Source of the DNA: Bacteroidetes bacterium UBA6161
GTDB taxonomy: Bacteria > Bacteroidota > Bacteroidia > NS11-12g > UBA955
Direction: 5' to 3'
DNA: 21,786 nt
NCBI GenBank assembly: GCA_002422315.1
Contig: DIUJ01000065.1
Location: 1-21,786 of the forward strand
Below the pieces are notes generated by a model. It was given only the letters and a program-made list of their open reading frames with translations. It had not been told where the DNA came from and made no database searches. This document shows, one piece after another, positions 1 through 7,249 of this stretch. Position numbers and translations under genes: made by a program. Numbering within the stretch: the first letter of the stretch is position 1; the number at the start of each line of letters is the position of its first letter.

Positions 1-270
1 AGAGGGGTTATGGAAAAATGTTCTATGTGTGTACAAAGAATTCAAGAAGGTAAATTGAAAGCAAAAAGAGAAAGACGTCAATTAAATGATGGCGAAATCC
101 AAATGGCTTGTCAAAGAACCTGTCCTACCAATGCAATTGTATTTGGAGATTTGAATGACAAAGAAAGTGAAGTTTCTAAACTATATAGAAACAAGCGTTC
201 TTACCACTTATTAGAAGAATTGAACGTTCAGACTTCAGTAAAATATTTAACCAAAATTAGAAACATTTAA
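1..270 (+). CDS. actB: ACIII iron-sulfur subunit ActB, C-terminal fragment
   Basis: This is the 3' end of a gene whose start lies outside the window; the reading frame is open from base 1 (R-G-V before the first Met). It carries a C-x2-C ... C-x3-C-P pattern (Cys 4, 7, 34 and 38 counted from the Met at base 10), followed by NAIVFGD. That is the typical last ferredoxin-like cluster segment of PsrB/NrfC-type proteins and of the iron-sulfur half of ActB. In ACIII, ActB sits on the periplasmic face and passes electrons from quinol toward the cytochrome subunits. The assignment rests on this motif and on the actC-actD-actE-actF order that follows directly (13-bp gap to actC). A stand-alone PsrB-type ferredoxin is the alternative, but the neighbours make it unlikely. 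Confidence 0.88.
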   Translation, partial: RGVMEKCSMCVQRIQEGKLKAKRERRQLNDGEIQMACQRTCPTNAIVFGDLNDKESEVSKLYRNKRSYHLLEELNVQTSVKYLTKIRNI

Positions 271-283
271 AAAATTAATCAGA

Positions 284-1636
284 ATGAACCACGATTCAAT
301 TTTAAGACCCAGGCTTGTAGACAGCGAAAAATCTATTGCTGATGTAAGTAACGATATATGTAGGCCTATTGAAAACAAAGCTTCTAATCTTTGGAAAATA
401 GGTTTTACACTTTCAGTAATCTTCTTAGGTTTGTTAGGTTTAACATTAACTTATACTACATTAAATGGTATAGGTACATGGGGGCTTAACAAAACAGTTC
501 AATGGGGTTGGGATATTACCAACTTCGTATTTTGGGTAGGTATAGGTCACGCAGGTACGTTGATTTCTGCAATCTTGTTACTATTCAGACAAAAATGGAG
601 AATGTCCATTAACCGTTCTGCAGAAGCTATGACAATTTTTGCGGTAATGTGCGCGGCTATTTTCCCATTGTTCCACATGGGACGTATTTGGGTAGGTGCT
701 TATTGGGTATTGCCTTTGCCAAATGCTTTTGGTTCTCTATGGGTAAACTTTAATTCACCACTTTTATGGGACGTATTTGCAATTACTACATACTTTTCAG
801 TTTCATTATTGTTTTGGTACTTAGGTTTAATTCCTGATATTGCAACAATAAGAGACAGAGCAACTACTAAAGGCCGTAAATTCTGGTACAATTTCTTCTC
901 TATGGGTTGGACAGGTTCTACAAGAACTTGGAACCGTTACGAAGTTGTTTCTCTAATTTTAGCTGGTATTTCTACTCCTCTGGTACTTTCGGTGCACACC
1001 ATCGTATCCATGGACTTTGCAACCTCTGTTGTACCAGGTTGGCATACTACCATTTTTCCTCCTTATTTCGTAGCAGGTGCTATCTTCTCAGGATTTGGTA
1101 TGGTATTAACACTATTAATTATTGCCCGTAAGGTAATGAATTATGAAGATTACATTACAATTGGTCACTTAGAGGCTATGAGCAAAGTAATTATGCTAAC
1201 AGGTACTCTAGTTGGTCTAGCATATATAACCGAGTTTTTTATAGCAGCTTATTCTGGTGTTGAATATGAGCAATACGCTTTTATCAATAGAGCAACTGGA
1301 CCATACTGGTGGGCATACTGGAGCATGATGACATGTAACTTAATAGCTCCTCAAGTATTTTGGTTCAAATGGGCTAGAACTACACCTTGGTTTATCTTTA
1401 TGTTGTCTATAGTGGTAAATATCGGAATGTGGTTTGAACGCTTTGTAATTATTGTTACATCGTTACACAGAGAATATTTACCTTCAGGATGGGTTATGTA
1501 TTCCCCAACATGGGTAGAAATAGGTATTTTCCTAGGAACTTTCGGTCTGTTCTTTACTTTCTTCTTCTTGTTTAGTAAGTTTTTACCAATGATAAACATG
1601 AGCGAAGTGAAAACTATTTTGAAAAACAGAGAATAA
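284..1636 (+). CDS. actC: ACIII NrfD-like membrane subunit ActC
   Basis: A 450-aa polytopic membrane protein of the NrfD/PsrC family and the main quinol-interacting integral subunit of alternative complex III. Hydrophobic segments lie at about residues 38-60, 79-101, 114-136, 160-184, 219-243, 261-282, 298-322, 342-362, 368-392 and 410-433, which fits the ten-helix fold known for ActC/ActF. His89 (in GIGHAGTL), His131 and Asp163 fall inside or at the edge of membrane segments; polar residues of this kind are proposed to line a proton path in the family, and applying that here is inference. Length matches the family. It starts 13 bp after actB with only a weak purine stretch upstream, and ends 20 bp before actD. 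It is clearly part of the same transcription unit. Confidence 0.95.
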   Translation: MNHDSILRPRLVDSEKSIADVSNDICRPIENKASNLWKIGFTLSVIFLGLLGLTLTYTTLNGIGTWGLNKTVQWGWDITNFVFWVGIGHAGTLISAILLLFRQKWRMSINRSAEAMTIFAVMCAAIFPLFHMGRIWVGAYWVLPLPNAFGSLWVNFNSPLLWDVFAITTYFSVSLLFWYLGLIPDIATIRDRATTKGRKFWYNFFSMGWTGSTRTWNRYEVVSLILAGISTPLVLSVHTIVSMDFATSVVPGWHTTIFPPYFVAGAIFSGFGMVLTLLIIARKVMNYEDYITIGHLEAMSKVIMLTGTLVGLAYITEFFIAAYSGVEYEQYAFINRATGPYWWAYWSMMTCNLIAPQVFWFKWARTTPWFIFMLSIVVNIGMWFERFVIIVTSLHREYLPSGWVMYSPTWVEIGIFLGTFGLFFTFFFLFSKFLPMINMSEVKTILKNRE

Positions 1637-1642
1637 TCAATT

Positions 1643-1648
1643 AAGGAG
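1643..1648 (+). promoter_or_regulatory. Shine-Dalgarno-like AAGGAG before actD
   Basis: AAGGAG lies 8 bp before the actD ATG. Ribosome binding sites of this strength are uncommon in Bacteroidota, where many leaders lack one, and none of the neighbouring act genes shows a comparable match. It supports the start chosen for actD. Confidence 0.55.
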
Positions 1649-1656
1649 TTAAAATT

Positions 1657-2274
1657 ATGTTTGATAAAAAATTAAGTTTAAAAAACAACAAAAATCTAGT
1701 ATTCGGAGTATTTGAAGATGCAGATGCTTTGTTGGAAACAACTAAAAAAATATACGATAAAGGGATTGATATTATTGATTGCTATACTCCCTATCCTATT
1801 CACGGCTTAGAAAAAGCAATGGGTTTAAAAAGATCAAGATTGCCAATTGGTGCATTTATTTGTGGAATGACAGGCTTTAGTTTGGCCCTAACTCTACAAT
1901 CTTACATCATGGTATTTGATTGGCCAATTGTTATTGGTAATAAGCCTTATGCTGGAATACCTGCTTGGATACCGGTTTTGTTTGAATTGTCTATCCTATG
2001 TACTGCTTTTGGTATAGGAATACTTTTCTTCGCCAGAAACGGTATGATTCATGGAAAGATTCCTTCTGAATTAGTAGACCTTAAACAAACTGACTACAGA
2101 ATGGTTTTGGCACTAGCAATGGACGAAGATGGAGTGGATAAGTCTGAAGTTATAGATATGCTTGCTAAAGGCGGTGCGGTTGAAATAAAAGAAAGAATGA
2201 ACCACGAGGAAGATAGTTTTGAAGAAAACAATGTGTCTTTTGAAAAAGTAAATGTATCTCATAGTCACCATTAA
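1657..2274 (+). CDS. actD: ACIII membrane subunit ActD (DUF3341)
   Basis: A 205-aa protein with a soluble N-terminal part (LVFGVFEDADALLE, DCYTPYPIHGLEKAMG) and two hydrophobic segments at about residues 62-85 and 102-126. This is the usual layout of the DUF3341 family, the ActD subunit of ACIII. ActD packs beside the NrfD-like subunits; it binds no cofactor that I can see here. The acidic tail ends in SHSHH, a small histidine cluster echoed by the His-rich segment of ActF. The start is supported by an AAGGAG Shine-Dalgarno-like stretch 8 bp upstream, which is stronger than at the neighbouring genes. It lies 20 bp after actC and 14 bp before actE, consistent with one operon. Confidence 0.93.
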   Translation: MFDKKLSLKNNKNLVFGVFEDADALLETTKKIYDKGIDIIDCYTPYPIHGLEKAMGLKRSRLPIGAFICGMTGFSLALTLQSYIMVFDWPIVIGNKPYAGIPAWIPVLFELSILCTAFGIGILFFARNGMIHGKIPSELVDLKQTDYRMVLALAMDEDGVDKSEVIDMLAKGGAVEIKERMNHEEDSFEENNVSFEKVNVSHSHH

Positions 2275-2288
2275 TTAGAGTAAAGAAA

Positions 2289-2927
2289 ATGAATAAAGCA
2301 TTATTAATAGCATTACTTGGTATTACAGGAAGTTTAACTTTAGTTTCTTGTAGTAAAAGCCGTGGTAATAATACAGGGATAGAATATGCTCCTGACATGT
2401 ATTATGCTAAAGGTTATGAGCCTTTTCAAGAAAAAGATTCAAATAAATTTAACAAATTTGGCTCTAACATGCGTGAACCTGTAAAAGGTACTGTTGCTAT
2501 AGGCAAATTAGATTACCATTACGATTTAGATAACAATGGAGAAGGTTATGAAGCTTCTGCTTCTAGAAACTTTCCTAGCGATTTTACTTTTGACTTTGCT
2601 AAAGGTAAAAGACTTTATGGTATCTATTGTGCAGTTTGCCATGGTGCAGAAGGTAAAAACGATGGATCTGTTTTCCAAAGAGTTTCTGCTATAAAACCAC
2701 CTTGGTCTGGATATCAAGATGAATATATTAAAGCTCTATCTGCTGGTAAAATTTTCCACGTGGTTACTTACGGAAAAAACAACATGGGAAGTCACGCTTC
2801 TGTTCTTACACCTTCTGAAAGATGGCAAGTAGTTGCTTATGTAAAAGAACTAAGTGGTTCTTCTGTAAATACATCTACACCTTCCACTCAAACAGTTTCA
2901 GATTCCACTAATTTAGAAACTAATTAA
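2289..2927 (+). CDS. actE: ACIII mono-heme cytochrome c lipoprotein ActE
   Basis: A 212-aa protein with a lipoprotein signal peptide: a short hydrophobic stretch and the lipobox LVSC, with Cys21 the predicted lipidated residue. A single c-type heme site, C-A-V-C-H, occupies residues 114-118 inside KRLYGIYCAVCHGAEG. Met166 in NNMGSH is the likely distal axial heme ligand. ActE is the mono-heme cytochrome of ACIII, anchored by lipid at the membrane surface and relaying electrons toward an acceptor cytochrome or oxidase. The C-terminal 25 residues are Ser/Thr-rich and probably disordered. The gene lies 14 bp after actD and 35 bp before actF. Confidence 0.94.
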   Translation: MNKALLIALLGITGSLTLVSCSKSRGNNTGIEYAPDMYYAKGYEPFQEKDSNKFNKFGSNMREPVKGTVAIGKLDYHYDLDNNGEGYEASASRNFPSDFTFDFAKGKRLYGIYCAVCHGAEGKNDGSVFQRVSAIKPPWSGYQDEYIKALSAGKIFHVVTYGKNNMGSHASVLTPSERWQVVAYVKELSGSSVNTSTPSTQTVSDSTNLETN

Positions 2928-2962
2928 TTCACTTTCTATTCGTATAAATTAATATTACAGAA

Positions 2963-4357
2963 ATGGCTCACGGACATAAAATAGAAATAAAAGAAGAAAA
3001 TTTTATCTTCACACCTAAAGCAAAAAAATTCACTTTTATGCTTTTAGGATTGGGTTTGCTTTTAACCATAGTAGGATTTTTTACTATGCCTAAAGAAAAT
3101 CACCATGCACATGATAGTCACCATGCAGCTACAGAAGTGGAACACCACGAAAATGCTGCCCATGCTGCTACAAAGCACCATGTAGACCCTTGGGGCGAAA
3201 ACCAAGTAAATAATCCAGCTCCTCCTCCACAAGTGGAAGACCCAGCTTCTCATAAACCTTGGTATTCTAGAGTTTATGCTACGCTTTTAGTAAATAGCTA
3301 CTTCTTCTTAATCATTAGCATCACTGCGCTCTTCTTTGTAGGGCTTCAGTATATTGCAAATGCAGGTTGGAGCGCTTCTATCAAAAGAGTTCCAGAAGCT
3401 ATGGCTAGTTTTTTACCTATTGCTGCTATTGTAATGATAATAGTTTTAATTATGGGTAAAGATTATTTGTATCATTGGGCACATTACGAACATGAACATT
3501 TAAAACCTGGCGATGCCGGTTATGATAAAATTCTAAGTAGCAAAAGCTGGTTTTTAAATAGCAAAATGTTTATTGGTGGTATAGTTCTAATTCCTTTAAT
3601 TTGGTTCCTTTTCAAAAAGAAATTACAAAGTCTTTCTGTTAGAGAAGATAAAGTAGGTGGAGTAGAACCTTTTAAACTTTCTATCAAATGGTCTGCTGGG
3701 TTTACCTTTATCTTTGCTTTTTCTTTTAGTATTTTAAGCTGGTTAGTTATTATGAGCGTGGATGCTCATTGGTATTCTACTATCTTTTCTATCTACAACT
3801 TTGCAACTGGTTTTGTTTCAACTCTAGCTATAATCGTTCTTACCGTTCTTTTCCTTAAGTCTCAAGGTTATTTGAATCTTGTAACAGATGAACATATTCA
3901 CGATTTAGGTAAATTTATGTTCGCATTCTCTGTGTTTTGGACATATATTTGGTTGTCTCAATACCTACTTATTTGGTATGCTCAAATTCCAGAAGAAGTT
4001 ATGTATTACCAAAACAGGTTTGAAGCAAAATGGAGCCCATTCTTTTTTATAAATATTGTTCTTAACTTTATAGTGCCTTTCTTGTTCTTAATGACCAGAG
4101 ATGCTAAAAGAAATCCAAAAATATTGGTGCTTGTTGGAACAATCATCCTGCTAGGTCACTGGAATGATGTATTCTTAATGGTTATGCCTGGTTCTATTGG
4201 TTCTTGGGCAGGTATCGGCTTGTTCGAAATTGGTACAACCATGGTTTTTGCAGGAGGTTTTATTTACATGCTTTTAAGCAGTCTTTCTAAGCAGTCTTTA
4301 GTACCAGTAAACCACCCATATATAGAAGAATCCGCTCACCACGATGTTGGTATATAA
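2963..4357 (+). CDS. actF: ACIII membrane subunit ActF
   Basis: A 464-aa polytopic membrane protein, the second large NrfD-like subunit of alternative complex III (structurally related to ActC). The first hydrophobic segment is at residues 23-42. It is followed by an unusual histidine-rich segment, with ten His between residues 47 and 73, then a Pro-rich linker and a long series of membrane helices up to about residue 445. The body carries motifs I associate with this subunit, such as RVPEAMASFLP and the RFEAKWSPFF region. It is the last act gene; an intrinsic terminator begins 23 bp after its stop, so the ACIII transcription unit ends here. Terminal oxidase genes, which often follow in other Bacteroidota, are absent downstream. 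Confidence 0.93.
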   Translation: MAHGHKIEIKEENFIFTPKAKKFTFMLLGLGLLLTIVGFFTMPKENHHAHDSHHAATEVEHHENAAHAATKHHVDPWGENQVNNPAPPPQVEDPASHKPWYSRVYATLLVNSYFFLIISITALFFVGLQYIANAGWSASIKRVPEAMASFLPIAAIVMIIVLIMGKDYLYHWAHYEHEHLKPGDAGYDKILSSKSWFLNSKMFIGGIVLIPLIWFLFKKKLQSLSVREDKVGGVEPFKLSIKWSAGFTFIFAFSFSILSWLVIMSVDAHWYSTIFSIYNFATGFVSTLAIIVLTVLFLKSQGYLNLVTDEHIHDLGKFMFAFSVFWTYIWLSQYLLIWYAQIPEEVMYYQNRFEAKWSPFFFINIVLNFIVPFLFLMTRDAKRNPKILVLVGTIILLGHWNDVFLMVMPGSIGSWAGIGLFEIGTTMVFAGGFIYMLLSSLSKQSLVPVNHPYIEESAHHDVGI

Positions 4358-4380
4358 GAATTTTAAAAATTTTGATTTTA

Positions 4381-4418
4381 GAAAGCCTTTGAATTAATTT
4401 TCAAAGGCTTTCTTTTTT
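4381..4418 (+). terminator. Intrinsic terminator after actF
   Basis: A perfect 13-bp inverted repeat (4381-4393 with 4400-4412, arm GAAAGCCTTTGAA) with a 6-nt loop, followed by six T at 4413-4418. It lies directly after actF and before the oxidase gene, so it should separate the two transcription units. Confidence 0.92.
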
Positions 4419-4419
4419 A

Positions 4420-4435
4420 TGTGACATAAGTCACA
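4420..4435. promoter_or_regulatory. CRP/FNR-family palindrome TGTGA-N6-TCACA
   Basis: TGTGACATAAGTCACA is a perfect match to the classical CRP-type consensus TGTGA-N6-TCACA. Its centre (4427.5) is about 42 bp upstream of where transcription would begin if the -7-like element CATATTTG at 4457-4464 is used, the position typical of class II activation. No TTG -33 element lies at the expected 20-bp distance, as expected for an activator-dependent promoter. The site starts at the end of the actF terminator T-tract. Which Crp/Fnr-family protein binds it cannot be told. Confidence 0.6.
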
Positions 4436-4456
4436 CAAAAAGAGAAACCATCTTCT

Positions 4457-4464
4457 CATATTTG
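4457..4464 (+). promoter_or_regulatory. Degenerate Bacteroidota -7 element before the oxidase
   Basis: CATATTTG differs from the Bacteroidota consensus TAnnTTTG at one position. It lies only 6 bp before the ATG at 4471, so a transcript from it would be nearly leaderless. There is no -33 TTG at the spacing seen at other promoters in this window. Confidence 0.4.
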
Positions 4465-4470
4465 GCATCT

Positions 4471-6471
4471 ATGAAAAAAAATTTACTCTTTCTTTTGGCT
4501 TGTGGAGCAATTTTAAGAATTGAGGCACAAGTAAATCCACTGTTTATACCAGATACCCTATCTGGCAATACGATAAACTTAACGTTAAAAAATGGAACCA
4601 AACAATTTGTAGACGGGAACCCTACTCAAACAATGGGTGCAAATGGAGATTTACTTGGTCCTACCCTAATTCTTAGAAAAAACAACTTTGTTCAAATCAA
4701 TGTAAAAAATGAACTTGGAGAACCTAGTACTATTCATTGGCATGGATTACATGTAGCCCCAGAAAATGATGGCGGACCACATATTGTGATTCAAGACCAA
4801 GAAACTTGGAGACCTTCCTTTACGGTACTCGACAATGCATCCACCTATTGGTATCACCCACACTTACATCACAAAACAAATGAACATGTACAAAAGGGGA
4901 TTGCAGGATTTATACTTATAAGAGACAATGAGGAAGAGGCTCTTGTATTGCCTAGAACTTATGGTATAGACGATATACCTCTTGTAGTTCAAACCAAAGG
5001 GTTTGATGCCAACAACCAAATTATTCCTGAAACTGCTTTAGATACCTTCTTGTTGGTAAACGGTACAAACAAGGCTTATAGCAAAGCATATCCTCAAGTA
5101 ATGAGATATAGACTTTTAAATGGTTCTTCGGAAAGGTTTTATAATTTCGGTTTTAGCAATAATCTAACTTTCTATCAAATAGGAAGCGATGGAGGGTTAT
5201 TAAACAACAGCGTGGCACAAACTCGCATACTTTTAGCACCTGGGGAAAGAGCCGAAATACTTATAAATTTAGCTGGAAAAGAAGGAGAAACAATTCAATT
5301 GATAAACTATGGAAGTGAAATACCCAATGCTATATATGGTGCAAGACAACCAGGAATGGGACAAGGACAAACCATTCCAAATTATTCCCTAAACCCATTA
5401 AATGGAAGCAATACCAATATATTAGAAATTAGAATTGAAAATCAACAAAGCAACATCCCTGTACTTACTATACCTAACCAGCTAATATCCAATACACCCT
5501 ATAATGTGAGCGATGCTAAAGCAACAAGAAACATTTCTTTCATGTCTATGAACATGGGGCCTACTGCGATTCAGGGTCCTTTTATGTTCAACAACCAAAT
5601 GTTTGATATGGATGTGGTAAACTACAGTGTGGATTTTAATACAGTTGAAATATGGGAACTACGCAACCAAACTCCTATAGCCCACCCTTTTCATATTCAC
5701 CACCATCAATTTTATATCTTAGATATCAATGGAGTAGCGCCCCCTGCACATTTGCAAGGTAGAAAAGATGTAGTAATGGTACCTGCTGGAAATGGAGTAG
5801 TTAGATTTATTATAAAGTTCGAAAACTTCCACAACGATACTTTGCCTTATATGTACCATTGCCACATGCTTACACATGAAGACCATGGTATGATGGGGCA
5901 GTTTGTAATTAAATCCCCATCAGACGAAGATATTTGCGATAACTTAATCAGTACACAACCCAAAGACCAATTTGTACTGCAAAACCAAGATGCTTATTTT
6001 TCCACAAATTCTTTAGATAACAATGCTACTTATGCTTGGCAATCCAACATAGGATTTGGGTTTCTGGACTTACACGAAGCAGGACAATACAGTGGTACAA
6101 ACTCTAAAAACTTAAAAATTGCAGGTGTACAAAGTATAAACAACAACCAACTGTTCCGATGTATAGTTACTGGACCAGATTGCAAAGACACTACCAATAT
6201 TGCTCGTTTATCTGTTGAGTTAGTCGGTTTAAACAAAATCAGTAAAAGCGATTTTAAAATCTATCCAAATCCAAACAATGGACAATTTAGGATAACTTCT
6301 TCCATGGAAAAACCACTTGGAATAATAACTCTTACCGATGTAGTTGGTAAAACTATTGCAACTTGGCAAACTTCCCAAGCCGAATTAGAAATAAACTTAA
6401 AGGATATTAACAAAGGATTGTACTATATAAAAGTGCAAGACAATTTGCCTAAGACCTTGCTTCTTGAATAA
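4471..6471 (+). CDS. Secreted CueO-like multicopper oxidase with T9SS type A domain
   Basis: A 666-aa three-cupredoxin-domain oxidase. All four copper-binding motifs are present: HWHG (His89, His91), H-P-H-L-H (129-133), H-P-F-H-I-H (405-410) and H-C-H-x3-H-x4-M (His463, Cys464, His465, His469, Met474), giving one type 1 copper and the trinuclear cluster that reduces oxygen to water. Six Met fall in residues 358-380, just before the third domain, recalling the Met-rich copper-binding region of CueO, so cuprous or other metal oxidation is a likely activity. A laccase or bilirubin-oxidase-like role cannot be excluded. After the oxidase come an Ig-like stretch (about 490-585) and a T9SS type A sorting domain (about 592-666, FKIYPNPNNGQF). 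The ATG at 4471 is preferred over an upstream in-frame TTG at 4462 because it begins a standard signal peptide (MKKNLLFLLACGAILRIEAQ). Confidence 0.93.
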   Translation: MKKNLLFLLACGAILRIEAQVNPLFIPDTLSGNTINLTLKNGTKQFVDGNPTQTMGANGDLLGPTLILRKNNFVQINVKNELGEPSTIHWHGLHVAPENDGGPHIVIQDQETWRPSFTVLDNASTYWYHPHLHHKTNEHVQKGIAGFILIRDNEEEALVLPRTYGIDDIPLVVQTKGFDANNQIIPETALDTFLLVNGTNKAYSKAYPQVMRYRLLNGSSERFYNFGFSNNLTFYQIGSDGGLLNNSVAQTRILLAPGERAEILINLAGKEGETIQLINYGSEIPNAIYGARQPGMGQGQTIPNYSLNPLNGSNTNILEIRIENQQSNIPVLTIPNQLISNTPYNVSDAKATRNISFMSMNMGPTAIQGPFMFNNQMFDMDVVNYSVDFNTVEIWELRNQTPIAHPFHIHHHQFYILDINGVAPPAHLQGRKDVVMVPAGNGVVRFIIKFENFHNDTLPYMYHCHMLTHEDHGMMGQFVIKSPSDEDICDNLISTQPKDQFVLQNQDAYFSTNSLDNNATYAWQSNIGFGFLDLHEAGQYSGTNSKNLKIAGVQSINNNQLFRCIVTGPDCKDTTNIARLSVELVGLNKISKSDFKIYPNPNNGQFRITSSMEKPLGIITLTDVVGKTIATWQTSQAELEINLKDINKGLYYIKVQDNLPKTLLLE

Positions 6472-6492
6472 AGAACAAGTATACAAAAAAGC

Positions 6493-6528
6493 AAACGCCA
6501 CTCGGAGAAATCTGTTTGGCGTTTTTTT
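6493..6528 (+). terminator. Intrinsic terminator after the multicopper oxidase
   Basis: An 8-bp stem (AAACGCCA at 6493-6500 pairing with TGGCGTTT at 6517-6524) with a 16-nt loop and a T-run through 6528. It starts 21 bp after the oxidase stop codon. Confidence 0.82.
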
Positions 6529-6560
6529 ATTTGCTTTGGTAAAAATACCTAGAAATAAAG

Positions 6561-6583
6561 AACAAAGACCTACTAGCTTTGTT
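6561..6583. promoter_or_regulatory. Inverted repeat overlapping the tetR-type gene promoter
   Basis: AACAAAG (6561-6567) and CTTTGTT (6577-6583) form a perfect 7-bp inverted repeat with a 9-nt spacer. The right arm overlaps TAGCTTTG (6574-6581), a perfect match to the Bacteroidota -7 element TAnnTTTG, 10 bp before the regulator's ATG. The geometry fits an autoregulatory TetR-family operator, but nothing here proves binding. Confidence 0.45.
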
Positions 6584-6591
6584 GTATAAAT

Positions 6592-7245
6592 ATGGCAACT
6601 TCAAAATCAAAAAGCAAAGTAGTTTCTAAAGAGATAATAATGGAAGCTTTTATGGAATGGTGTTTAGAAAATAACAAATACCCCGAGAGTTTTTATCCTT
6701 TACAAAAGCATACCGGAATTGCAGAAAGTGAACTTTACCAACATTTTAATAGCAGCAAGCAAATACTGCAAGAAATATGGGAAAACCAACATATACAAAC
6801 GGTAGAAATGCTCCAAAATTCTGCTGAATTTTCTTCTTACACAGGAAGAGAAAAGATATTGGCATACTATTTCTCATGGATAGAACATTTGATGCAACAC
6901 AGAAGCTTTTTCTTATTTAGTTTACAACAAGACAAAAAACCAAGTCTAAAAAAACCTTCTTGGTTACAACATCAAATTGAATTTTTTGATACTGTGTTAC
7001 AAGAATCCATGCAAAATGGAGAAATAGAAACCAGGAAATTTATTTCTGAAAAATACAAAGAAGCATTCGGATTAAACAGTATGTTTATTTTAAAACAATG
7101 GGAAAAAGACGAATCTGCAAAATTCCAAACAACAGACCAAGCCATAGAAAAAAGTGTAAACCTTGTATTTGACCTATTGGGTAAAAGCCCATTAGATAGC
7201 ATGATTGATTTTGGAAAATTCCTATTTAAACAAAAAACCTTCTAA
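6592..7245 (+). CDS. TetR-family transcriptional regulator
   Basis: A 217-aa protein with a basic N-terminus and a TetR-type helix-turn-helix at about residues 33-53 (SFYPLQKHTGIAESELYQHF), where the second helix (AESELYQHF) is the recognition helix. It is followed by an all-helical ligand-binding and dimerisation region. Length is normal for the family. The ligand cannot be predicted. The stop codon lies 4 bp before the proposed start of the ABC1 kinase gene, so the two are almost certainly cotranscribed and translationally coupled. I recall the same regulator-kinase pairing from other Bacteroidota, but this is unchecked. An inverted repeat over its promoter may be its own operator. Confidence 0.85.
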   Translation: MATSKSKSKVVSKEIIMEAFMEWCLENNKYPESFYPLQKHTGIAESELYQHFNSSKQILQEIWENQHIQTVEMLQNSAEFSSYTGREKILAYYFSWIEHLMQHRSFFLFSLQQDKKPSLKKPSWLQHQIEFFDTVLQESMQNGEIETRKFISEKYKEAFGLNSMFILKQWEKDESAKFQTTDQAIEKSVNLVFDLLGKSPLDSMIDFGKFLFKQKTF

Positions 7246-7249
7246 TACC

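Noticed and set aside
4462..4470. Upstream TTG start for the multicopper oxidase
   Set aside because: It adds only three residues ahead of a normal ATG-initiated signal peptide and overlaps the -7-like element.
7205..7249. Longer N-terminus of the ABC1 kinase from the TTG at 7205
   Set aside because: It would overlap the end of the TetR gene by 41 bp and add residues unlike the family N-terminus; TTG at 7250 fits better.
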